5,939 bases of DNA, taken from Candidatus Thalassarchaeaceae archaeon (GTDB lineage: Archaea; Thermoplasmatota; Poseidoniia; Poseidoniales; Thalassarchaeaceae). Shown here in pieces: positions 1-5,634 of this stretch. Each line of letters begins with the position of its first letter. The first letter of the stretch is position 1. The translations under genes and the position numbers were made by a program. The notes beneath the pieces are model-generated. The model did no database searches. It worked only from the letters and a program-made list of their open reading frames with translations, and was not told the DNA's origin. Location: contig JAQXFA010000064.1 of the NCBI GenBank assembly GCA_029250565.1, positions 1-5,939 of the forward strand, given 5' to 3'.

Positions 1-832
1 TCCCACCATGAGCAGGGTCACCCGGCCCATTAGAACAGAATAGTGCATCAATCTGCCAATCACTAACAAGTGTATCATAACCAATATCTGGTGGGCACCA
101 AAGAACCTCAAATCGATTACTTAATTGACGTAGAATATTGTATTTAATCCCACAATCAAGCGCTGCTACACGCGGTAAAGCCACCCCATTAGAGTCAGTA
201 ACTCCCTCGTTGAGAAGTACAGCATCATCTCTACTAACTTCATCAACTAAGTCCTCTAAATCTGGTGAAGTCATTTTTTCTAGCCGGTCAAGCATCTCTT
301 GTTCCATCTCAAGGGGCCCGAATTGGCACAGAATCACGCCGTGCTCACGAACTCTCCTTGTCAAGGCCCTAGTATCTACACCTGTTATTCCAGGGACGCC
401 GTGAGCGAGGAGGAAATCATTGACAGAACCAATACAGTGGCGGTGATCGGGATGTCCTATCCATTCTCGGCAAACAACACCTCGAGGCCAAACACCTGCT
501 GATTCTGAAATACTGGGGGCCACCCCATAATTTCCTAATAGCGGCCAAGTAAATGTCAACACCTGTCCAGCAAAAGATGGGTCGGTCAAAGATTCCTGAA
601 AACCAGTCATCCCTGTTGTAAATACTAATTCACCTTCACCAATTTTTGCCGCGCCAAACAATTCCCCCTCGAAACGGGAACCGTCCGCAAGAAGGATGAC
701 ACCTCTGCCATGAGCGGATTCGTGGACAGCAGAGGTCGAATTGATGAGCACATCAGCAGCATCAATGCCGCAAAATGGATTAAAAACGCCGGGTTGGCCT
801 TCTCCGGGACTAAAGCCGCCGTGTGAAGTCAC
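1..832 (-). CDS. carA: Carbamoyl-phosphate synthase small (glutaminase) subunit, partial (C-terminus off the left edge)
   Basis: CarA hydrolyses glutamine and passes ammonia to CarB, which makes carbamoyl phosphate for pyrimidine and arginine synthesis in the cytoplasm. The minus strand is open for 277 codons from a GTG at 832 to the window edge. The N-terminal CPSase domain starts near residue 43 (GVILLADGSRFEGELFG) and continues with FTTGMTGFQESLTDPS, LLGNYGV and the family signature GVDTRALTRRVREHG. The class I glutamine amidotransferase domain begins near residue 222 (VAALDCGIKYNILRQL) and reaches SNGPGDP at 267-273, the oxyanion-loop region. The nucleophile Cys and the His/Glu pair lie beyond the edge, so activity cannot be judged. 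The GTG start is chosen because AAGGTG (842-837) lies 5 nt upstream and an in-frame stop (TAA) lies four codons before it. This start gives about 40 residues ahead of the usual CarA N-terminus; a GTG at 751 is an alternative but has no ribosome site. It lies 98-99 nt downstream of trm56 on the same strand. Confidence 0.93.
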   Translation of the reverse strand, partial: MTSHGGFSPGEGQPGVFNPFCGIDAADVLINSTSAVHESAHGRGVILLADGSRFEGELFGAAKIGEGELVFTTGMTGFQESLTDPSFAGQVLTFTWPLLGNYGVAPSISESAGVWPRGVVCREWIGHPDHRHCIGSVNDFLLAHGVPGITGVDTRALTRRVREHGVILCQFGPLEMEQEMLDRLEKMTSPDLEDLVDEVSRDDAVLLNEGVTDSNGVALPRVAALDCGIKYNILRQLSNRFEVLWCPPDIGYDTLVSDWQIDALFCSNGPGDPAHGG

Positions 833-931
833 CCTTGCACCTTAGAATCGTGCTTGCAATCCGTTCATAATCATTGACACGCGACATAATTGAAAAATAA
901 GTAAAATGATTGTATCTTTTACGTTAATCTA
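833..931 (-). promoter_or_regulatory. AT-rich trm56-carA spacer with possible terminator/promoter for carA
   Basis: This 99-nt spacer is much AT-richer than the flanking genes. On the minus strand it holds a T-rich run, CATTTTACTTATTTTTC, spanning about 907-891. T-tracts act as intrinsic terminators in archaea, so this could end a trm56 transcript. The part TTATTTTT (900-893) also resembles an archaeal TATA box. A start about 25 nt downstream of it would leave a leader of roughly 38 nt containing the carA AAGGTG site. I cannot tell which role applies, or whether carA is simply read through from trm56. Confidence 0.3.
837..842 (-). promoter_or_regulatory. Ribosome binding site deciding the carA GTG start
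   Basis: On the minus strand AAGGTG ends 4-5 nt before the GTG at 832. GGTG is the core of the archaeal anti-Shine-Dalgarno match (GGAGGTGATC). It is the only such match near the beginning of the carA reading frame, so it argues for translation from 832 and hence for a real N-terminal extension. Moderate certainty; the motif is short. Confidence 0.5.
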
Positions 932-1459
932 TTATTCTTGACGCATGTCTTTTCCGCACTCTGTAGGATGAATTTCCAACACTCCATCTTTGAAATTATC
1001 TGGTGGCGAGACACCATCATTAAGACGCTCTAGAAATCCAGCTAATGCCGCCACTTCGGAATGAGGTTGGTTACCAATAGCAACATTGTATTGACACATT
1101 TCATAGTATTCACGAGAGACTTTCGCACCACCAACAACTATCACCATTGGTTTGTCAACGGGAATATCCGGGATCACTTCCTGATATGGAAGACCATACA
1201 TCGTCAAGTGAACTGCAATTCCGCCTTCGGCAATAAAATTGCGTAAAAATCCAAGCGGTGAGGGTTCGTGGCGTGCTTCCATCTCACCACCAAATCGCAT
1301 TTTTACATCATCTAATGACTGTATAACGGAGGAATCTTTGTCACCTGCAAGCAAGAATTGTTTCGCCCCATAGACCCTAGAGGTAAGGCCGAGATGTGTT
1401 GACATCCGAGGGTCGCGCCCAGCCCTGTGAGACAACCGGAGAACAGTGATGTGTGTCAT
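932..1459 (-). CDS. trm56: tRNA (cytidine(56)-2'-O)-methyltransferase, archaeal SPOUT family
   Basis: Trm56 transfers a methyl group from S-adenosylmethionine to the 2'-OH of C56 in the T-loop of archaeal tRNAs, stabilising the elbow. The protein is 175 aa, the usual size for the family. The N-terminus carries the family signature ITVLRLSHRAGRD..R..THLGLTSRVYGA (residues 4-32). The SPOUT trefoil-knot region follows: VIVVGGAKVSREYYEM (about 106-121) and NVAIGNQPHSEVAALA (125-140), expected to form the SAM-binding knot and dimer interface. I chose ATG at 1459 because GGTG (1469-1466) lies 6 nt upstream; an in-frame GTG at 1468 would add only three residues and overlaps that site. The upstream membrane-protein gene ends at 1471 and the ribosome site abuts its stop codon, so the two genes are probably one transcript with translational coupling. 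The family is archaeal, which is the main taxonomic clue in the window. Confidence 0.93.
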   Translation of the reverse strand: MTHITVLRLSHRAGRDPRMSTHLGLTSRVYGAKQFLLAGDKDSSVIQSLDDVKMRFGGEMEARHEPSPLGFLRNFIAEGGIAVHLTMYGLPYQEVIPDIPVDKPMVIVVGGAKVSREYYEMCQYNVAIGNQPHSEVAALAGFLERLNDGVSPPDNFKDGVLEIHPTECGKDMRQE

Positions 1460-1465
1460 GAGCCT

Positions 1466-1469
1466 CACC
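1466..1469 (-). promoter_or_regulatory. Ribosome binding site of trm56 overlapping the end of the upstream gene
   Basis: On the minus strand the sequence TAAGGGTGAGGCTCATG joins the stop of the membrane-protein gene (TAA, 1473-1471) to the trm56 ATG (1459). GGTG lies 6 nt before the ATG. The GTG inside this motif is itself an in-frame start candidate (1468), but a ribosome site at that place makes the ATG the better choice. The layout implies termination-reinitiation coupling of the two genes. Confidence 0.5.
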
Positions 1470-1470
1470 C

Positions 1471-2154
1471 TTAGGCGGGAGAGACATCCTCTTCATCCTT
1501 GTTAAAGTCCCCTTGACCGATAAGTAGTGGCTCAATAGATGATAATTCAAGAGGGAATGACTGGAGCATCTTTTGCACCCAAGAAAGGAGGATTGCATCT
1601 AGTAACATGTGAGATGCGAAGTGAACCATTATCGCAAGTGCACCGATTCTCAAAGACTGGAGGGCCATTGATGGACTTCCTTGGTCGGTGAAAACTATCC
1701 AACCTAATGGCTCCAAAGTGAAGTAAAGTGCTATGATTAGGAGAATACCTCCAATTAATCCTGATTGCCAACTGCTTCGTTCACGACTGTGCATCAGCAG
1801 TACTGTTGCAACTATGACTAGAAGTGGGATCAGAAGTGATACATGGAAAAATCCGAGATTGAAAATCATAGATGCTGGTAAATCCGGATCTGTGTCACCA
1901 AGTGAATTGCCAATAACTGAAACAGTTAACCACCAAAATATACCGACAACTGTGAAAAGTACACCACCCATTACGGAACGACTGTGAATCATTTGACCCA
2001 TCTCATGACGGTCTTTGGGCTCAAGACGATTGAGGACACTATCGGCGAGTTCTAGATTTGCTGGATTGGGGAGGTTTCCGCTATTATCGGTCACTTCAAT
2101 GCGGGATTCTGCATCGTTATTCCCGTCATTGAACGAGGTTCCCGCGCCAGTCAT
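1471..2154 (-). CDS. Uncharacterised four-helix integral membrane protein
   Basis: I do not recognise a named family. The 227-aa protein has an acidic, Asn-rich N-terminal tail (residues 1-45, for example NDGNNDAESRIEV) without a signal peptide. Four hydrophobic helices follow at roughly 62-82, 96-121, 132-155 and 168-193, and then a short acidic C-tail ending KDEEDVSPA. Positive residues lie before helix 1 (HSRS) and between helices 2 and 3 (HSRERSS), while the loop after helix 1 is acidic (GDTDPD). By the positive-inside rule both termini are cytoplasmic. Helix 4 contains H178, H182 and D186 (HFASHMLLDA), spaced to fall on one helix face; this may be structural or bind a ligand. The start ATG at 2154 has no ribosome site, which suggests a leaderless mRNA. 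It is the first gene of the minus-strand block, divergent from folP and 11 nt ahead of trm56. A lineage-specific hypothetical protein is the safest label. Confidence 0.8.
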   Translation of the reverse strand: MTGAGTSFNDGNNDAESRIEVTDNSGNLPNPANLELADSVLNRLEPKDRHEMGQMIHSRSVMGGVLFTVVGIFWWLTVSVIGNSLGDTDPDLPASMIFNLGFFHVSLLIPLLVIVATVLLMHSRERSSWQSGLIGGILLIIALYFTLEPLGWIVFTDQGSPSMALQSLRIGALAIMVHFASHMLLDAILLSWVQKMLQSFPLELSSIEPLLIGQGDFNKDEEDVSPA

Positions 2155-2177
2155 GAATAGGTTGGCTATTGCGTGGG

Positions 2178-2185
2178 ATGATAAA
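2178..2185. promoter_or_regulatory. Candidate TATA box shared by two divergent genes
   Basis: The octamer ATGATAAA on the plus strand reads TTTATCAT on the minus strand, so it looks TATA-like both ways. Its centre is about 27 nt from the minus-strand ATG at 2154 and about 29 nt from the plus-strand ATG at 2211. That is the spacing expected between a TATA box and the transcription start in archaea. Neither ATG has a good ribosome site, as expected if both messages are leaderless and start at or next to the ATG. No convincing BRE is visible on either side. This is position-based inference. Confidence 0.35.
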
Positions 2186-2188
2186 CGA

Positions 2189-2203
2189 TTGCCCTAAGGG
2201 CAA
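2189..2203. repeat. Perfect 6-bp inverted repeat in the divergent promoter region
   Basis: TTGCCC-TAA-GGGCAA is a perfect inverted repeat of 6-bp arms with a 3-nt spacer. It lies between the candidate TATA box and the preferred folP start at 2211. On DNA it could be an operator for a dimeric regulator that would block transcription initiation at folP. As RNA it would form a short hairpin only if transcription began upstream. If folP were translated from 2178 or 2169 it would be coding sequence instead. A repeat this short can occur by chance, so function is unproven. Confidence 0.4.
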
Positions 2204-2210
2204 GGCAGAC

Positions 2211-3056
2211 ATGCATGACTTGGCACCTTTCCTGAATTGCCGAGATGATGGGCGGCCACGCTTGATGGGAATCGTCAATGTGACTCCTGATTCATTTCAC
2301 GCCGCATCAAGAGTCGCTTCTTTAGAAGCGGCAATAACAACGGCATTGGGTATGTGGGATGCTGGTGCAGATTGGATTGATGTTGGAGGAGAGTCAACTA
2401 GACCTGGGGCTCAGCCGGTTCCAATTAGTGAAGAAATATCCAGAGTCATACCAGTGATTGAAGCATTGAGAAATGAGCGCCCTAATGGATTGATTTCAAT
2501 TGATACTCGGCACGTAAGTGTAGCTGCTGCCGCATTAGCAGCCGGCGCAAACATGGTCAACGATGTATCTGGGTTGCGAGACCCTGAAATGTTTAATTTA
2601 GTGCTTAAATCAAAATGTGCAGACTGTATTATGCACATGCTTGGAGAACCAGGAAATATGCAATCAAATCCTCAATACGAAGATGTAGTCCAGCAAGTTA
2701 GTGATAACTTAGTATCAACCGCTAGAAATCTCATTCAAGAAGGGCACCCAGCCAATCTTATTGCCTTAGACCCGGGAATTGGATTTGGAAAAACTTTGGA
2801 GCAAAACCTTGCTCTATTAGAAAAAAGTCAACCTTTCCGAGGAGAGGAGGGTTTCTCCCTACTTTGGGGGGTAAGCAGAAAATCCGTATTTAGAGACCTT
2901 CTTTCTAGAGAATCTAGTGACCAAAGATTATCGGGGACTTTAGGAGTTGCAGCACATGCGATGAGTCAAGGCGTGGATATCCTGAGGGTTCATGATGTGC
3001 CTGAGCACCATGACCTGCTAACTGTCCTATCCGAATTGGGGAAATTTTCACAATAA
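2211..3056 (+). CDS. folP: Dihydropteroate synthase
   Basis: DHPS condenses a pterin pyrophosphate with p-aminobenzoate to give dihydropteroate in folate synthesis; it is the sulfonamide target. From ATG 2211 the protein is 281 aa, matching the family. The TIM-barrel signatures appear in order: MGIVNVTPDSF (19-29), DVGGESTRPGAQPV (57-70), ISIDTR (95-100), MVNDVSGL (115-122), MHMLGEPGNMQ (141-151), ALDPGIGFGKT (185-195), GVSRKS (220-225) and LRVHDV (258-263). Residues equivalent to E. coli N22, T62, R63, D96, N115, D185, K221, R255 and H257 are all present as N23, T63, R64, D98, N117, D187, K224, R259 and H261, so it should be active. In-frame starts at 2178 (ATG) and 2169 (TTG) would add 11 or 14 residues lacking family similarity and would cross the inverted repeat. 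No other folate gene is adjacent. traB follows after about 49 nt on the same strand. Confidence 0.95.
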   Translation: MHDLAPFLNCRDDGRPRLMGIVNVTPDSFHAASRVASLEAAITTALGMWDAGADWIDVGGESTRPGAQPVPISEEISRVIPVIEALRNERPNGLISIDTRHVSVAAAALAAGANMVNDVSGLRDPEMFNLVLKSKCADCIMHMLGEPGNMQSNPQYEDVVQQVSDNLVSTARNLIQEGHPANLIALDPGIGFGKTLEQNLALLEKSQPFRGEEGFSLLWGVSRKSVFRDLLSRESSDQRLSGTLGVAAHAMSQGVDILRVHDVPEHHDLLTVLSELGKFSQ

Positions 3057-3090
3057 TCAAAACTAACAGGCAAAATAAACAGGAACTAAA

Positions 3091-3096
3091 GGAGGT
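3091..3096 (+). promoter_or_regulatory. Strong Shine-Dalgarno of traB
   Basis: AAAGGAGGTCG contains a full GGAGGT match to the 3' end of 16S rRNA. It lies 9 nt before the ATG at 3106 but only 3 nt before the in-frame TTG at 3100, so it favours ATG as the start. It is the strongest ribosome site in the window that sits at a normal distance from a start codon, and it implies that traB is translated from a leadered or folP-traB polycistronic mRNA. Confidence 0.65.
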
Positions 3097-3105
3097 CGTT
3101 TGGAA

Positions 3106-4269
3106 ATGAGTAGCATCCCTATAGTCGATATTGATGACAAATTACGACTTATTGGTACTGCTCACATCAGTCGTGAAAGTGCAGAAGTCGTGAAGCAACA
3201 GATTTCTGAATGGAAACCAGATATTGTTGCAATCGAACTTGATTCAAACCGACTTGCACATCTGCAAAATCCCGAAAAATTTGATGATGAAGCGCTTTCA
3301 AAGGTTCTGAAAGAAGGACGGACTTCACTATTATTATTCCAAAGCCTACTAGCAATTGAACAGCGGAAAATGGGAATGGAGGCAGGTGAAAGAGTTGGAG
3401 TTGATCTCCTAGCTGCTGTTGATGCAGCAGAAGAATCCAACATCCCCATTGAATTAGTTGATCGTGACATTCAAATTACTTTGAAACGTGCTTGGAAGAA
3501 AATGAAATTACGTGAAAAATGGCGGATTCTATACTCATTACTTGCTGACGAGCCAGATGAAGAAGATATTGATGTTGAGGAATTACTTGGAGATGGTGAT
3601 TTAATCACCCAATTAATGGAAGAACTGCGCGCTACTGCACCCGGCGCTGGAGAAGTTCTTGTCGATGAAAGAGATGATTACTTGGCAGGCTCTATAGAAA
3701 ATTTACGAGGTGAAAAGAAAGTCTTAGCGGTTATCGGTGCAGGCCACATTGATGGGGTCAAAAAACACCTACAGAATAACCAAAAACTCAGCCAAGAAAG
3801 ATGGGATGAATTACTTTCAGTACCTCCGCCTAATCCCATATGGAAGATGATTAAATGGGGATTCCCAGTAATCATTCTCGGATTGTTTGGATTTTTATTA
3901 ATGCAAGGTAATTATGAAGAATTGCTCACCGTTGCTTATACTTGGCTAGCTCTCAATGCAGCTCTTGCTGCACTTGGTGCTCTACTTGCTAGAGGGCATC
4001 CTTTGGCTATTCTAACTGCAGCATTAGCCTCCCCCATCACATCGCTGAATCCAACTCTAGCCGCTGGTTGGTTTGCTGGTGCAGTGCAAATGAAAATCGC
4101 TAAACCAACCTCAAAAGACCTACAAGATTTCTTGAAATTGGATTCTTTTGGCTTATTCTGGAGTAATCGAGTTGGACGCGTCTTAATGGTCACCGCACTT
4201 GCAAACCTTGGATCATCAATTGGAGCATATCTTGCTGGAACAGCAATACTTGGCACTTTACTAGTCTAA
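3106..4269 (+). CDS. traB: TraB/PrgY-family membrane protein (COG1916, TraB domain)
   Basis: The family includes enterococcal PrgY/TraB, which limit mating-pheromone activity, and eukaryotic TRABD proteins. The archaeal role is unknown, and a metal-dependent hydrolase or peptidase has been suggested from the fold. The protein is 387 aa from ATG 3106. The cytoplasmic N-terminal domain has the paired GxxH signatures LIGTAH (15-20) and IGAGH (210-214). It also has AIELDSNR (42-49), LVDRDIQITLKRA (117-129) and a conserved ERD (188-190) in VDERDDYLAG. An acidic linker DEPDEEDIDVEE lies near 147-158. The C-terminal region is membrane-embedded, with hydrophobic helices at about 250-268, 273-295, 298-327 and 359-386. 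The last section contains SPITSLNPTLAAGW (309-322), typical of archaeal members. There are no cysteines. The usual GxEM segment reads GVDL (98-101), a Glu-to-Asp change. The start follows a strong GGAGGT site; TTG at 3100 is the alternative. Confidence 0.9.
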   Translation: MSSIPIVDIDDKLRLIGTAHISRESAEVVKQQISEWKPDIVAIELDSNRLAHLQNPEKFDDEALSKVLKEGRTSLLLFQSLLAIEQRKMGMEAGERVGVDLLAAVDAAEESNIPIELVDRDIQITLKRAWKKMKLREKWRILYSLLADEPDEEDIDVEELLGDGDLITQLMEELRATAPGAGEVLVDERDDYLAGSIENLRGEKKVLAVIGAGHIDGVKKHLQNNQKLSQERWDELLSVPPPNPIWKMIKWGFPVIILGLFGFLLMQGNYEELLTVAYTWLALNAALAALGALLARGHPLAILTAALASPITSLNPTLAAGWFAGAVQMKIAKPTSKDLQDFLKLDSFGLFWSNRVGRVLMVTALANLGSSIGAYLAGTAILGTLLV

Positions 4270-4335
4270 TATCCTAAAATTCAACAATAACTCCTAGTGG
4301 GGATATTGAAGAACCAAGCCCGATTCGGCTACATC
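4270..4335 (+). promoter_or_regulatory. Short traB-thiolase spacer, possible weak promoter
   Basis: This 66-nt gap separates the traB stop from the preferred thiolase ATG. It contains AT-rich CCTAAAATTC (about 4273-4282) and GGATATTGA (about 4300-4308). The latter is centred roughly 31 nt before the ATG and could be a TATA box for a leaderless thiolase message. No Shine-Dalgarno, hairpin or repeat is visible. Weak evidence. Confidence 0.2.
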
Positions 4336-5568
4336 ATGGTAGAAGAGGTAGTCATAGTCGGAGGAGCAAGAACTCCATTTTGTGAATGGCTCGGTGGCAA
4401 ACGTGGGGATGGAAAACCCGGGGGCCTATTGGCCGAAGTTTCAGCGGAAGATTTGGGCGCAACTGCTATTCGCGGTGCACTAGAAAAAACTGGTACAGAC
4501 CCAAATACAGTTGACCATGTGGTTATGGGCTATGCATTACAAACTTCAGACCAGGCAATTTTCGGAAGCAGACATGCTGGACTAAAGGGTGGAATACCTC
4601 AAGAAGTCCCGATGTTAACTCTTTCAAGAATATGCGGGAGTGGAGCCCAGTCCATCGTTAGCGGCGCACAAATGATTATGCTTGGTGATGCTGAAGTTGT
4701 TGTTGCTGGTGGAATGGAAAACCTCTCTCAAGCACCTCATGTTCTACGAGGAATGCGGGACACATACAAACTCGGAAGACCGCCACGCGAGGGAGATGAA
4801 TTAGCCAAAAATATGGAGGATTATCTCTTTACAAACCTAGTTGACAGTACTTGTGGTTCCTTCATGGCTCAAACTAGTGATGAGTTGTGCTCACGAAAAG
4901 GAGTGGAGCGCGGTGAAGTTGATGAGTTTGCAGCACTAAGCCATCAGCGTACTGAAAAAAGTGTCAAAGAAGGTGTTTGGGCTGAAGAGATTGTTGAAGT
5001 CGATACCCCAAACGGTCCTGTTGGAGCTAAAGATGATGACCATGTAGTTCTAGGAACAACTGTTGAAACACTATCAGGACTAAGAACACACTTCGGTCCA
5101 GATTCACTAGTCACTGCTGGAAATGCATCCGGTGTTGTTGATGGTGCGGCCGCTGTAGTAATCAAGTCAGCCAGCCGTGCTAAATCTGATGGAAACCAAC
5201 CTTTGGCTCGTATCGTATCATGGGGAATTGTTGGTTTAGAGCCCGCTATCATGGCCTATGGCCCTGTCCCAAGTAGTCGCAAGGCTTTGGAAAAAGCAGG
5301 TATGACAGTTGATGATATTGATTTGTGGGAAATCAACGAGGCTTTTGCTGGCCAAGCCGTTGCCTGCATCAAAGATCTAGGTATTGATGTTAACAAAGTC
5401 AATGTCAATGGGGGAGCAGTTGGACTTGGACATCCTCTTGCCGCTACTGGAACCAGACTTGTTCTCACTCTTGCTCTTGAACTAAAGCGAAGAGGCGGTG
5501 GATTTGGAATTGCTACGGCCTGCATCGGCGGTGGGCAAGGGATTGCGCTCATTATCGAATCGATTTGA
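4336..5568 (+). CDS. Acetyl-CoA C-acetyltransferase / 3-ketoacyl-CoA thiolase
   Basis: Thiolases make acetoacetyl-CoA from two acetyl-CoA or cleave 3-ketoacyl-CoA in beta-oxidation; sequence alone does not fix the direction. From ATG 4336 the protein is 410 aa, slightly longer than the usual 390. The N-terminus VVIVGGARTPF is classical. The nucleophile is C100 in SRICGSG, followed by the VVVAGGMENLSQAP segment. The remaining active-site motifs are INEAFAGQ (N334), GLGHPLAATGTR (H366) and CIGGGQG (C396). The complete Cys-Asn-His-Cys set marks a typical bacterial/eukaryotic-type thiolase. It differs from the SCP2-like thiolase that archaea couple to HMG-CoA synthase and a DUF35 protein. Oddities are a lengthened KRGDGKPGG stretch after the N-terminal strand (residues 22-30) and GHPLAATG in place of the commoner GHPxGATG/GASG. 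An in-frame GTG at 4297 would add 13 atypical residues. No ribosome site precedes 4336, so a leaderless start is possible. The DUF2061 gene follows after 66 nt. Confidence 0.94.
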   Translation: MVEEVVIVGGARTPFCEWLGGKRGDGKPGGLLAEVSAEDLGATAIRGALEKTGTDPNTVDHVVMGYALQTSDQAIFGSRHAGLKGGIPQEVPMLTLSRICGSGAQSIVSGAQMIMLGDAEVVVAGGMENLSQAPHVLRGMRDTYKLGRPPREGDELAKNMEDYLFTNLVDSTCGSFMAQTSDELCSRKGVERGEVDEFAALSHQRTEKSVKEGVWAEEIVEVDTPNGPVGAKDDDHVVLGTTVETLSGLRTHFGPDSLVTAGNASGVVDGAAAVVIKSASRAKSDGNQPLARIVSWGIVGLEPAIMAYGPVPSSRKALEKAGMTVDDIDLWEINEAFAGQAVACIKDLGIDVNKVNVNGGAVGLGHPLAATGTRLVLTLALELKRRGGGFGIATACIGGGQGIALIIESI

Positions 5569-5578
5569 CCATCACTGT

Positions 5579-5599
5579 ATATTTTATCCATAGGAGGGG
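5579..5599 (+). promoter_or_regulatory. TATA-like element followed by an orphan Shine-Dalgarno-like sequence
   Basis: Just after the thiolase stop, GTATATTTTATCC (about 5577-5589) is a good TATA-like or T-rich terminator-like stretch. It is followed by AGGAGGGG at 5592-5599, a strong ribosome-site match. The nearest start codon for the DUF2061 gene is ATG 5635, 35 nt further on, which is too far for normal use, and no ATG, GTG or TTG lies 4-12 nt after the motif. The purine block may be part of a promoter, a remnant of an earlier start, or a leader element. Confidence 0.3.
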
Positions 5600-5634
5600 T
5601 TAATTACAAGCCACTCGCGTAGAACATTGATACC

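Noticed and set aside
138..502. Overlapping plus-strand open frames of 88 and 67 codons
   Set aside because: They lie antisense to clearly conserved CarA coding sequence; their translations are Ser/Thr-rich and resemble no protein.
1377..1771. Two alternative-frame minus-strand open frames across the membrane protein/trm56 junction
   Set aside because: They overlap two better-supported genes on the same strand; their composition is unlike a protein domain.
3162..3470. Minus-strand open frames opposite traB
   Set aside because: Antisense shadows of a well-conserved TraB domain, with Ser/Arg-rich low-information translations.
4297..4335. Upstream GTG start for the thiolase adding 13 residues
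   Set aside because: The added residues do not match thiolase N-termini, which begin just before VVIVGGARTP, and no ribosome site precedes the GTG.
4944..5591. Minus-strand open frames (about 102 and 111 codons) opposite the thiolase
   Set aside because: They mirror thiolase motifs on the other strand and have no ribosome site or recognisable domain.
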